Under the pieces are notes generated by a model. That model saw nothing but the letters and a program-made list of their open reading frames with translations. It did not search any database and was not told the DNA's origin. From assembly GCA_910578805.1 (NCBI GenBank), contig CAJTRS010000006.1, positions 1-48,525 on the forward strand: DNA of 48,525 nt. Direction: 5' to 3'. The stretch is from an uncultured Muribaculaceae bacterium. GTDB taxonomy: Bacteria; Bacteroidota; Bacteroidia; Bacteroidales; Muribaculaceae. The position numbers and the translations under genes are program-made. This document shows, in pieces, positions 16,932 to 25,339 of the stretch. Within the stretch, counting starts at the first letter, position 1, and each line of letters begins with the position of its first letter.

Positions 16932-17792
16932 ATGACCACATTGCCCGGATACATAATATGGGACATGCAACCCGAGGTTTTCGGTCTGCCCATAAGGTGG
17001 TACGGACTTATGTTTGCCATAGGGTTCCTTCTCGGCTACGAGATAGTAAGCCGCATGTTCAAGCATGAAGGCGCACCGGAAAAGTGGGTGGGAATACTGC
17101 TGATATGGTGTGTGCTCGGCACTCTGCTCGGGGCACGTCTCGGCCATGTGTTCTTCTACGAATGGGACTCCTACAGCCAACACCCGTGGGAGATACTTAA
17201 AGTATGGAAAGGAGGCCTGGCCAGCCACGGAGGCGCGATAGGAGTGATCACCGGAGTGCTTTGCTTCAGCTATTTTACCACCCGTCGCAGTCCATTGTGG
17301 ACATTTGACCGCGTGGTCATACCGATAGCCCTGGTAGGCGCCATGATACGCATGGGCAATCTTATGAACTCAGAGATATTCGGAGGACCTACCGACCTGC
17401 CGTGGGGCATGTGGTTTGTCAACTCATTTGAATGGCGCAATGTATATCCCGGCATAGCATGTCACCCGACCCAGATATATGAGGCCCTGTGCTACCTTGC
17501 CCTCTTCGGGTTGCTCATGTGGCTCTACTGGCGCAAAAATGCCGAGGCCCGTCCGGGTCTTATATTCGGAATATTCCTGGTCGGAATATTTCTGCCGCGG
17601 TTCTTTATAGAGTTCATCAAAAACGATCAGGTGGCATTCGAAGCCGACATGGCTCTCAACATGGGGCAATGGCTGAGCATACCGTTTGTGATCGCCGGCA
17701 TATTCTTTATAATCCGCGCCATGCGGCGTCCGGCCCTGCACATGACATTTCCCGACGCATTCCCTCCGGAAGAAACGGGCAAAAATAAATAA
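16932..17792 (+). CDS. lgt: Prolipoprotein diacylglyceryl transferase
   Basis: 286 residues, close to the usual 270-290, with about seven membrane helices. Family signatures: GLPIRWYGLMFAIGF at 18-32, GARLGHVFFYEW, GGLASHGGAIG at 94-104 with H99, and the Lgt signature with R140, N143 and E148 (IRMGNLMNSEIFGG), then CHPTQIYEA at 177-185. It moves diacylglycerol from phosphatidylglycerol to the lipobox cysteine of prolipoproteins in the inner membrane, the first step of lipoprotein maturation. Translationally close to adk (3 bp). The lipoprotein at 45.9 kb would be a substrate. Confidence 0.97.
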   Translation: MTTLPGYIIWDMQPEVFGLPIRWYGLMFAIGFLLGYEIVSRMFKHEGAPEKWVGILLIWCVLGTLLGARLGHVFFYEWDSYSQHPWEILKVWKGGLASHGGAIGVITGVLCFSYFTTRRSPLWTFDRVVIPIALVGAMIRMGNLMNSEIFGGPTDLPWGMWFVNSFEWRNVYPGIACHPTQIYEALCYLALFGLLMWLYWRKNAEARPGLIFGIFLVGIFLPRFFIEFIKNDQVAFEADMALNMGQWLSIPFVIAGIFFIIRAMRRPALHMTFPDAFPPEETGKNK

Positions 17793-17819
17793 TAACATAT
17801 CGATACTCCTATCCGATAC

Positions 17820-18461
17820 ATGGCTGAAATCATATTCATTTCGGGCATCGACACAGATGCGGGCAAAAGTTACGCCACCGGCCACCTCGCCAACATGCTT
17901 TCGGCGCAAGGCAAGCGAGTGATAACACAGAAATTCATTCAGACAGGCTGCACTGAGGAATCCGAGGACATAATACTGCACCGTAAGATAATGGGACTGC
18001 CCATGCTCGACGATGACACCGACCACACCACAGCCCCGGTAATATTCTCCTATCCGGCATCGGCACAGCTTGCCGCCGCCATGGACGGACGTACCATAGA
18101 GCTCGACGCGATAGACCGCGCCACGGCGTCATTGGCCTCACGCTATGATGTGGTGCTCATAGAAGGTGCCGGCGGACTGATGGTGCCCATAACCGACGAT
18201 TTTTTTGCCATAGACTATGCGCAGACACGCAACATACCCATCTCATTGGTAACCAACAGCCGGCTTGGCTCCATAAATCACACCATACTGTCACTGGAAG
18301 CCATAAAAAACCGTGGAATAAAACTCCACAGCATACTCTACAACCGGCACTTCGACAATGATGCCGCTATATCGGCCGACACCCGTGCTTTTGTAGGCAG
18401 GTACGTTGCAAAACACTCTCCAGAGACTGAAATCATCGACATTCCATCAATCAACATCTGA
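17820..18461 (+). CDS. bioD: Dethiobiotin synthetase
   Basis: 213 residues. The P-loop GIDTDAGKS is at 9-17, followed by K38 and the T-G pair typical of BioD (KFIQTGC), and EGAGGLMVPI at 115-124. It makes dethiobiotin from diaminopelargonate, CO2 and ATP, the step before biotin synthase. The usual BioD lead is GTDTGVGKT, so the loop is slightly changed (I for T, D for G, A for V) but keeps the key Gly-Lys-Ser. No other bio gene is nearby; bioD here is an orphan inside a housekeeping run. The next gene begins directly after its stop codon. Confidence 0.88.
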   Translation: MAEIIFISGIDTDAGKSYATGHLANMLSAQGKRVITQKFIQTGCTEESEDIILHRKIMGLPMLDDDTDHTTAPVIFSYPASAQLAAAMDGRTIELDAIDRATASLASRYDVVLIEGAGGLMVPITDDFFAIDYAQTRNIPISLVTNSRLGSINHTILSLEAIKNRGIKLHSILYNRHFDNDAAISADTRAFVGRYVAKHSPETEIIDIPSINI

Positions 18462-19106
18462 ATGCCAATGCCCAAGATATCCATACCCAAAGAAGCCTTG
18501 TCGGCGATGCCTCTTGTCGGATTTCACGGAGAAATAACCGTAATAGACAATACCGACAATGCCCTGAGCGCTTTGTCACGACTGTCGAAAGAGTCCATTG
18601 TGGGCTTCGACACCGAAACACGCCCCAATTTCCAGAAAGGGCGCATGCACAATGTTGCTCTGGTACAGATATCCACCCTTGACACATGCTATCTGTTCCG
18701 TATCAACAAGACCGGTTTTTTGCCGGAGTTTAAAGCATTTATAGAGAACGAAGCCATAGCGAAAGTTGGCCTGTCGCTCAAAGATGACTTCATGATGCTC
18801 CACAAGATAAGTGAATTCACACCGGCCGGATTTATCGACCTGCAAACTTATGTAAAGAAATTCGGCATCATAGACTGCAGCCTGCAGAAAATCTATGGCA
18901 TACTCTTCGGCCAACGGATATCAAAAGGTCAGCGGCTGAGCAACTGGGAAGCGGCCGAACTGTCAGAATCACAGCGACATTACGCAGCAATCGACGCATG
19001 GGCATGCCTGCGGATACACCGGGCGCTTGACCAAGGCACATTCTGTCCCGAGAGCTCTCCCTACATAGTGACCGAAGAAAGCAACCCTGAAGCCGCAACC
19101 TTATGA
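18462..19106 (+). CDS. RNase D-like 3'-5' exonuclease
   Basis: 214 residues forming a lone DEDDy exonuclease domain. Motifs: ExoI GFDTET with D50 and E52, ExoII around GLSLKDDFMML (D108/D109), ExoIII with Y174 and D178 (HYAAIDAWA). It lacks the HRDC domains of full RNase D, so it resembles the small stand-alone 3'-5' exonucleases common in Bacteroidota, probably acting on RNA or single-stranded DNA. The ATG follows the bioD stop with no gap, and its own stop overlaps the next ATG, so translation is likely coupled. Confidence 0.85.
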   Translation: MPMPKISIPKEALSAMPLVGFHGEITVIDNTDNALSALSRLSKESIVGFDTETRPNFQKGRMHNVALVQISTLDTCYLFRINKTGFLPEFKAFIENEAIAKVGLSLKDDFMMLHKISEFTPAGFIDLQTYVKKFGIIDCSLQKIYGILFGQRISKGQRLSNWEAAELSESQRHYAAIDAWACLRIHRALDQGTFCPESSPYIVTEESNPEAATL

Positions 19107-19321
19107 AAATAAAACGCTCTACCGCACTTCCGCTTTTATTCCTGGTCTATCTCGCCGTAATGAGCTATATCGGACGCGGGGAATTTCAACAAGGACACTA
19201 TCTGTACTATTTCGGGATAATAGGCGCCACCCTTGTGGTGATAGTGCTGCTGCACTTCACCCTCAAACGCCGCGAACGCCTGCGCCGCGAGCGAGAAGAG
19301 GATATGCGCAACCGCAAATGA
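19103..19321 (+). CDS. Small membrane protein, unknown function
   Basis: 72 residues. Two hydrophobic helices (about 5-24 and 33-53) are followed by a strongly basic and acidic tail (KRRERLRREREED) that should stay in the cytoplasm. The ATG overlaps the stop of the exonuclease gene by four bases (ATGA), which supports translation. I do not recognise a family. It closes the hpt run; no hairpin terminator is visible between it and the converging nhaC. Confidence 0.65.
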   Translation: MKIKRSTALPLLFLVYLAVMSYIGRGEFQQGHYLYYFGIIGATLVVIVLLHFTLKRRERLRREREEDMRNRK

Positions 19322-19365
19322 CGTATCCGAGATAGGTGCTCCTACACCACAACCCCAACATAGTT

Positions 19366-20832
19366 TTACCGTCTGGAAGCGGCCGCACGCGGCTGCGAAT
19401 GATGTATGCGCCACCCTGACCATGCCATCACCAATGTCATCACAGGGCTCATGATATTGAACAGACAGAAAGGCATATACGAAAGAGTGGCCACGCCGAG
19501 CACGGTCGATTGGGTGACACCGCATGAATTCCACGGAATGAGCACCGAAGTGACCGAGATGGAATCCTCAAGTGTGCGCGACAACGTCTGCGGCCTGATA
19601 CCGGCACGGCGATAGGTATTCTTATATACATTGGCACCGATTATAATTGAAAGATACTGGTCGCCGGTGCAGCAGTTGAGAAACAGCCCGCTCCCCACAG
19701 TAGCACCGATAAGCCTACGTACACGTCTGATGCGCGAAGTGATAGCCCGGGTTATGACACCAAGCATTCCCGTACCGATCATCACCCCGCCGAACACCAT
19801 GGCCGAAAGCACCAGATATATGGTGGGGAGCATACCCTCCACACCGCCGGTGCTCACAAGAGGGTCGAGCAACTGACTGCCGGTACTGACCGATGTCGAT
19901 GAAACAAGTATCCGGATATTGGTCATCAACAGCCCTGTCCACCCGTCGCAACCATCGCACAACGATGTAAAAATCTGAGGCTGAAACACCCATATTCCCA
20001 CTAATCCGGCCACCGACCCGACAGCAAGCGTCCACAAGGTAGGCACACGGAAAGCAATCAGCGTCATGGTAAGAGCCGGAATCACAAGAACCCAGCCCGA
20101 TATGTTAAATGTGTTCTGCAATGCCGATATCATCTCCGTGCTGTGTGACAGTGCAGTCAGATCGTATGTGAGTCCTACGGCCGCATATACCCCCAAAGCC
20201 ACAGCCATTGCAGGCAGCGATGTGAGCATCAGATACCTGATATGACGCAGAAGAGGCACACCGCATGTGGAAGCGGCAAGCACCGTGGTATCACTCAATG
20301 GCGACACCTTATCACCGAAATAGGCGCCCGAAATAACAGCCCCGGCAACCCAGCCGGGACTATAACCCATCACCGTGCCCACACCCATCAGTGCCACACC
20401 GATAGTTGCGATTGTTGTCCACGAACTGCCTGTGACCACAGATATCGCCGCACATGACACACACGCTATAAACAGAAACATCTCGGGATTAAGCAGCACA
20501 AGTCCATAATTGATCAAAGCCGGCACAACACCACTCAGAGTCCATGTGGCCGACAAAGTCCCGATAAACACCAGTATAGGCACAGCGGGTAAAATCTGAC
20601 GGGCACTTTTCACAATACCTGGCAACAGACACCGGCGGAAACGAGAATAACCCGATCCGATGACCAGACCGACTGCCGAAGCGGCAAGAAGCATATAATA
20701 ACTATAGTCCTGCACCGAATCGGCTCCGGCAATGATTATCACCGACACCAAAGCCGAAAGCAGCACCGCGATAGGTATGACAGACACAACCAATGAAGGC
20801 TCCGAAGAGCGATTTACACTAAAACCCAACAC
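19366..20832 (-). CDS. nhaC: Na+/H+ antiporter, NhaC family
   Basis: 488 residues with some eleven hydrophobic segments. Family features include the GSSWTTIATIGVALMG segment, the GAVISGAYFGDKVSPLSDTT motif (about 155-180) and the later NCCTGDQYLSIIIGANVY and IPWNSCGVTQSTVLG repeats of the motif. NhaC-type carriers exchange Na+ for H+, and some relatives exchange malate/lactate or other solutes, so the substrate is not certain. The start is a GTG at 20832; no ATG precedes the first helix. A promoter stands at 20881-20912. It converges with the small membrane protein gene 44 bp away. Confidence 0.88.
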   Translation of the reverse strand: MLGFSVNRSSEPSLVVSVIPIAVLLSALVSVIIIAGADSVQDYSYYMLLAASAVGLVIGSGYSRFRRCLLPGIVKSARQILPAVPILVFIGTLSATWTLSGVVPALINYGLVLLNPEMFLFIACVSCAAISVVTGSSWTTIATIGVALMGVGTVMGYSPGWVAGAVISGAYFGDKVSPLSDTTVLAASTCGVPLLRHIRYLMLTSLPAMAVALGVYAAVGLTYDLTALSHSTEMISALQNTFNISGWVLVIPALTMTLIAFRVPTLWTLAVGSVAGLVGIWVFQPQIFTSLCDGCDGWTGLLMTNIRILVSSTSVSTGSQLLDPLVSTGGVEGMLPTIYLVLSAMVFGGVMIGTGMLGVITRAITSRIRRVRRLIGATVGSGLFLNCCTGDQYLSIIIGANVYKNTYRRAGIRPQTLSRTLEDSISVTSVLIPWNSCGVTQSTVLGVATLSYMPFCLFNIMSPVMTLVMAWSGWRIHHSQPRAAASRR

Positions 20833-20880
20833 TTGACAAAAAAACTTATTCTGTAAAAAAGCGGTATATTAATTCAACTG

Positions 20881-20912
20881 CAAATATAGTAACTATTTAT
20901 TCAACCGACCAA
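20881..20912 (-). promoter_or_regulatory. nhaC promoter
   Basis: On the minus strand TTG (20912-20910), a 21-bp spacer and TATATTTG (20888-20881) form a full Bacteroidota promoter, 48 bp before the nhaC GTG. It lies back to back with the ssrA promoter. Confidence 0.7.
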
Positions 20913-20998
20913 CGCCAATGCCGAGTTTTCACATATATTGAAACGCAGACCACGGATTTACAATATTTTTGCACACATGAGGTAAATCTACGGCAAAC

Positions 20999-21029
20999 TT
21001 GCACGGGCAGGAAATTTGTTATATCTTTG
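20999..21029 (+). promoter_or_regulatory. ssrA promoter
   Basis: TTG at 20999-21001, a 20-bp spacer and TATCTTTG at 21022-21029 match the Bacteroidota consensus fully. The mature tmRNA begins about 58 bp after the -7 box, so a 5' leader of about 50 nt would be removed by processing. Confidence 0.8.
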
Positions 21030-21086
21030 CGAGGCGGGAAAGTTCTCGAGAGCGAGACTCCTGCGCGCATACAGCACAAATCACAT

Positions 21087-21485
21087 GGGGTTGACTGGTT
21101 TTGACAGCGTGTAGAGGTGGTATGTAAGCATGCAGAGCCATGATGGAAGGTGCTCTATAATCTCCGACATCGACTTTTTTAAATGGCGAAAATAACTACG
21201 CTCTTGCTGCCTAATCGAAGTATAGTAGATTACGCTTAATCTCCGCAACAGTTGCAGAGACAAGACATCGCCCGATTGTCCTTTTTCCGAGACTAATCGA
21301 TCAGGCGGTGCTGGTAAATCGGGAATAGGACACCGAGAGCCTCGCGAGGTGTCCGAAAACTTAGAGGCTAAGGCTGCGATTGGTTGTCACTTGCCTGTCA
21401 CAGCACAAAAACCAAGTAGTGACTAAGCATGTAGAAAGCATATTAGTTCCACGTTTGGACGAGGGTTCGAGTCCCTCCAGCTCCA
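21087..21485 (+). ncRNA. ssrA: tmRNA (ssrA), tag GENNYALAA
   Basis: The 5' end GGGGTTG (21087-21093) pairs with CAGCTCC (21478-21484) as acceptor stem; the T arm GAGGG-TTCGAGT-CCCTC is at 21461-21477. The tag reading frame is at 21185-21214: resume codon GGC, then codons for G-E-N-N-Y-A-L-A-A and TAA, giving after the charged alanine the degradation tag AGENNYALAA, ending in ALAA as expected. CCA is not encoded; ACAA follows the stem. With SmpB the RNA frees stalled ribosomes and marks the product for ClpXP. A terminator follows at 21524-21567. Confidence 0.96.
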
Positions 21486-21523
21486 CAATTAAGCCTGATA
21501 ATCAGGACAAAAAAACAGCGCCT

Positions 21524-21567
21524 AATTTCACACCCAGGCTTTGGAAGTGAAATTGGGTGTTTTTTTG
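21524..21567 (+). terminator. ssrA terminator
   Basis: ACACCCA (21530-21536) pairs with TGGGTGT (21554-21560), followed by a run of T. An alternative 8-bp pairing, AATTTCAC (21524-21531) with GTGAAATT (21547-21554), partly overlaps it. Confidence 0.8.
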
Positions 21568-21713
21568 TTCAAGGAGCTTTAAGGAAAACGAAAGGGGTAG
21601 AATCACTAACAAATCAAAACACGTCAACTCTGAAATAAAATAGCTCTACGATAATAGATTATCAAAAAATGAGTATTTTTGTAATTGAATTGGTGCAACT
21701 CATTTTCATGACA

Positions 21714-21742
21714 TTGATAAAAGAAGCGTTATACTACTTTTG
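21714..21742 (+). promoter_or_regulatory. Promoter for the secreted protein gene
   Basis: TTG (21714-21716), 18-bp spacer, TACTTTTG (21735-21742). A second perfect -7 box (TATTTTTG, 21674-21681) lies upstream. The segment from 21736 to 21751 recurs almost exactly at 21776-21789 (ACTTTTGTGTGTAATT against ACTTTTGTGTAATT), a direct repeat 40 bp apart that could be a duplicated promoter or a binding site. Confidence 0.5.
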
Positions 21743-21833
21743 TGTGTAATTCAGATAGTAGCATTGCAATTCCGCACTTTTGTGTAATTAATAATATTAG
21801 GAACCAATACGAAAATTAATACTCAATTTTAAT

Positions 21834-22400
21834 ATGACCAGAATCGTAATCACTTTAATGGTGTTATTTGCTGCGATAAACGCTACGGCGCAAGAACATC
21901 TTTCTTTTAAAGGAATTCCTATTGAAGGAAGCATGACTAAATTTTGCCAAAAGCTAAAAGCAAAAGGATTTACACAATTTGGACGCGACAACAATGTTAC
22001 GATATTCACAGGCGATTTTACAGGAAGACAAGCAACAATTGGAGTCGGGGCAACTGATGATGGTAAGAGTGTTCATTCTGTTATTGTTATTTTCGATGAA
22101 AGTGATGAATGGAACACTCTTGTAAGCACATATGACTATTATAAAAGTTTATATACTCGTAAATATGGCGAGCCATCTGCTTGCCGGGAATATAACCCGA
22201 GCTATCGTAATAGCAACATATCTCTAATGTACGAACTTGGGCAAGGTACAGTCACCTATGCAAGTGCTTGGGTTGTTACAGGTGGAACCATCGAATTATC
22301 TATTGATAAATCGGGGGATTCTGATGGTGTTGTTATTATTCGATACCGTGATGCTCAAAATGTAGAAACCAAAATACAAAAGGATCTGGAAGATATCTAA
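21834..22400 (+). CDS. Secreted protein, unknown function
   Basis: 188 residues. A signal peptide (about 1-19, hydrophobic ITLMVLFAAIN, cleavage likely after ATAQ) shows export. The mature part begins HLSFKGIPIEG and has alternating strands; it looks like the small periplasmic proteins of Bacteroidales that begin with this LxFxGIPI(E/D)G pattern, none of which has a known role to my knowledge. Codons are richer in A/T-ending forms than in the housekeeping genes around it. First gene after ssrA, with its own promoter; the next gene is 184 bp downstream. Confidence 0.7.
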   Translation: MTRIVITLMVLFAAINATAQEHLSFKGIPIEGSMTKFCQKLKAKGFTQFGRDNNVTIFTGDFTGRQATIGVGATDDGKSVHSVIVIFDESDEWNTLVSTYDYYKSLYTRKYGEPSACREYNPSYRNSNISLMYELGQGTVTYASAWVVTGGTIELSIDKSGDSDGVVIIRYRDAQNVETKIQKDLEDI

Positions 22401-22584
22401 TAACGACATCTAATGAGAAAATTTAATATTATCTTTCATACTGTTTTCATACCGGTAATGAATTGTTACTCGGACAACATAGATCCAACAATCGTTTTAG
22501 AAAGATAGCCATGCTATTGTGCCTACTAATTATATCAGAGCGACTATTAATCAGTAGGTAATAACAGTTTAGCTTAGATCAGTT

Positions 22585-25209
22585 ATGAATGCAGTTCTGT
22601 TATTCATTGTTGGACTATGTATATCTGCTATAGCTATTATTGTTATAGTATCAATACGCTTATTCTTAATAAGGAAATCGAAAGAACTATCTTTACGTTT
22701 AAATGGTTATGCACCTTACCAAACTTTACGACAATGTAGGAAAATTTCACCTAAGAAAGAAAACGAATGCGTCTTCATTGACATAGAAACCGATTTGAAC
22801 CGTAGTTTTGACAAGCAGTTTATAACCTACCGAGAGGCTAAACAATTTTCGGATTATTACACCGAGTTGTTTAATGAAGTGAATGCACATCTAAAGCGGG
22901 TTGAAATATTCCATGTAGAGTCATCTGAAATACTTGCTAAATTTGTGTGTGATTTTGAAAACCTCCAAGGACTGGTCAAAAGTCATAATGAGCAATATAT
23001 CAGAAACGAGCTGGATACCTATACGGATTTTTTCGATCATTGCCTAAAATACCCATTGGATAAGCAACAAAGACGCTCCATTGTATCTGATGCAGAAAAT
23101 TGTTTAGTTATCAGCAGTGCCGGAAGTGGAAAGACATCTTCCATTGTGGGAAAAGTGAGGTATCTAATCGACATAAAACATATAGAGCCTCAAAATATAC
23201 TCCTTATAAGTTATACCAACAAGGCGGCAGCAGAATTGACGGAAAGAATGGGCATTGAAGGTTTAAGGGGTTACACATTCCATAAACTTGCTATTGATAT
23301 TATAGGGCAAGTGACAGGCCAAAAACCATCGATATATAGTAATACTGACTCATTATTTTTGAAAATATATCAAGAATTATTAAACGATGAAAAATTTAAA
23401 AAAAGTATCGTTGAATACTTCCTTGTTTATCAGGCTCAAGAATCTGAGTGGGAACGAAAAAAAAATGAACGCAGACAGCAACTCTCTGAACAAAAGGAAA
23501 CCCGTATAAAAACCCAATTTCCAGATATGGACGGAAAGATTGTTTATGTACGAAGCGAACAGGAACAAAAAATATGCCATATCCTATCTTCTCTCGGCGT
23601 AAAATATCGATACGAGGAACCTTATGAACATTCCTTGGCAGATGAGATGCACTCTCAATACAAGCCGGATTTTTCTATTTATTTTGAGCGTAACGGGGAT
23701 AACAAACGAATATATCTGGAACATTTTGGCGTTGACCAACATAGTCTTGTCCCTTTGTGGTTTGCCAAAGATAAAGGTATTACTTATGAGGAAGCCAATC
23801 AGCAATACAATGACGGCATTACATGGAAAAAGGCAGCTCATGAAAAGTTCGGGACTAAATTATTGACGACATCAAGTGCAGACTTCCATTACTACGATAT
23901 TCAAAACAAATTGAGAATATTATTGGAAGAGGCAGGTGTTCCTATACAAGAAAAAACAAATAATGAATTATATAATATGGTTCTTCCGCCTAATAGCAAG
24001 CAGGAGAAATCATTTATCAGGCTTGTTGTCACCTTTGTAACATTAATAAAATCCTCCTGTAAATCTATTGACGACGTATTACGACAAACCAATAAGTCCG
24101 ATGATGATCGTAGTGAATTCATTATAAAAAACATTTTTCGACCTGTTTATGAACAATATATTGAGAAATTAAAAAACTTAAACCAAATAGATTTCACGGA
24201 CGCGATTCTGCAAGCAACCGACTTATGCCGCCATTCCAAACCAATGAAATATGACTATATTATAGTTGATGAATTTCAAGACATATCGCTTGACCGCTAC
24301 AATTTCTTGAAAGTTCTTCGTGATGGCACTCCTCCTGCCAAATTATATTGCGTGGGTGATGATTGGCAATCCATATATCGTTTTTCAGGAAGTGATATGG
24401 CTCTTTTCAATCAATTTTCGGATTACTTTGGTCATACTGACATAAACAAGATTGAAACAACATACCGCTTTGGAGAACCATTAGTCAGCCTGTCCTCACA
24501 TTTCATTCAAAAAAACGACTCCCAAATAAAGAAGAATATTCGCTCATTTAGTCCACAAATAAGAACCGAACTGCAATTTTATGAATATGACCGGTTCAAT
24601 TACTGCAAAGTTATCGAACAGGTGGTTGATTCAATCCCTCTGGACCAATCCATATTCCTGTTAGGCCGTTATTCTTTCGATGATTATTATTTGTCATACA
24701 AGTATAAATCCACGAAAGATGGCAACCGGTTCTTCTATTTTATTGGAAATAGGAAAATAGAGTTCCTTACAGCACATAAATCCAAAGGACTTGAAGCGGA
24801 TTATGTCATAATACTCCAGTGCAACAAGGATACATACGGATTTCCGTCTCTTATAAGCAATGACACTGTGCTTAATTATGTATTGACCAAAAGTGATCAA
24901 TATCCTTATGGAGAAGAACGGAGACTGTTTTACGTTGCAATAACAAGAGCAAAGATAAAAACCTTCGTACTATACGACAAATGCTTTCCTTCCGTTTTCG
25001 TAGATGAGTTTCTACACCCAGAAAAAGTCACGCAAGAAAGCTATGTCAAACACCCTAATGCAAACAAAAAATGGACACCCAATTCAGATAATTATTTGCT
25101 GTCCCTTTATCATAATGGTAAAAGCATAAAATATATAGCAGCTAAAATGGGACGAAGTCAAACCTCAATAGTGATGAGGTTAGGCAAATTGGAGGGCAAC
25201 AACAGTTAA
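22585..25209 (+). CDS. Membrane-anchored helicase IV-like protein with nuclease insert
   Basis: 874 residues. An N-terminal hydrophobic helix (about 4-28) is followed by basic residues, predicting an inner-membrane anchor. The rest follows E. coli helicase IV (HelD) order: Walker A SSAGSGKTS at 177-185, motif Ia SYTNKAAAEL, Walker B VDEFQD at 561-566, GDDWQSIYRFSG at 591-602, TTYRFGE, HKSKGLEADYV, and motif VI EERRLFYVAITRAK at 777-790. Between motifs Ia and II is an insert (about 315-385) with E344-E345, P361-D362 and L378-E379-H380-F381-G382, a PD-(D/E)XK-like nuclease pattern. Residues about 829-871 (W-T-P-x6-LL-SLYHNGKSIKYIAAKMGRS) form a helix-turn-helix of the kind that guides DNA binding. 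A role in DNA repair or defence is inference. Segment is A/T-rich. Confidence 0.85.
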   Translation: MNAVLLFIVGLCISAIAIIVIVSIRLFLIRKSKELSLRLNGYAPYQTLRQCRKISPKKENECVFIDIETDLNRSFDKQFITYREAKQFSDYYTELFNEVNAHLKRVEIFHVESSEILAKFVCDFENLQGLVKSHNEQYIRNELDTYTDFFDHCLKYPLDKQQRRSIVSDAENCLVISSAGSGKTSSIVGKVRYLIDIKHIEPQNILLISYTNKAAAELTERMGIEGLRGYTFHKLAIDIIGQVTGQKPSIYSNTDSLFLKIYQELLNDEKFKKSIVEYFLVYQAQESEWERKKNERRQQLSEQKETRIKTQFPDMDGKIVYVRSEQEQKICHILSSLGVKYRYEEPYEHSLADEMHSQYKPDFSIYFERNGDNKRIYLEHFGVDQHSLVPLWFAKDKGITYEEANQQYNDGITWKKAAHEKFGTKLLTTSSADFHYYDIQNKLRILLEEAGVPIQEKTNNELYNMVLPPNSKQEKSFIRLVVTFVTLIKSSCKSIDDVLRQTNKSDDDRSEFIIKNIFRPVYEQYIEKLKNLNQIDFTDAILQATDLCRHSKPMKYDYIIVDEFQDISLDRYNFLKVLRDGTPPAKLYCVGDDWQSIYRFSGSDMALFNQFSDYFGHTDINKIETTYRFGEPLVSLSSHFIQKNDSQIKKNIRSFSPQIRTELQFYEYDRFNYCKVIEQVVDSIPLDQSIFLLGRYSFDDYYLSYKYKSTKDGNRFFYFIGNRKIEFLTAHKSKGLEADYVIILQCNKDTYGFPSLISNDTVLNYVLTKSDQYPYGEERRLFYVAITRAKIKTFVLYDKCFPSVFVDEFLHPEKVTQESYVKHPNANKKWTPNSDNYLLSLYHNGKSIKYIAAKMGRSQTSIVMRLGKLEGNNS

Positions 25210-25252
25210 CAATAGATAATCGCATCAATGACTCGCCTAAATTTTCGGTTAA

Positions 25253-25289
25253 AATGAAAGAGTCCGGTGCAATACCGGACTCTTTCATT
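25253..25289. terminator. Terminator, mainly for gadC
   Basis: Positions 25253-25268 pair perfectly with 25274-25289 (16 bp) around a GCAAT loop. On the minus strand the stem is followed by TTTTAACC, so it can end gadC; on the plus strand GGATATTATA follows, a weaker tail for the helicase gene. Confidence 0.85.
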
Positions 25290-25339
25290 GGATATTATAT
25301 GACATTTCCAACTTTGGGGAATGTATTATCAGTCTGAAG

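Noticed and set aside
21478..25300. Integrated element with att repeats at ssrA
   Set aside because: No second copy of the ssrA 3' end and no integrase was seen; kept only as an accessory-segment observation.
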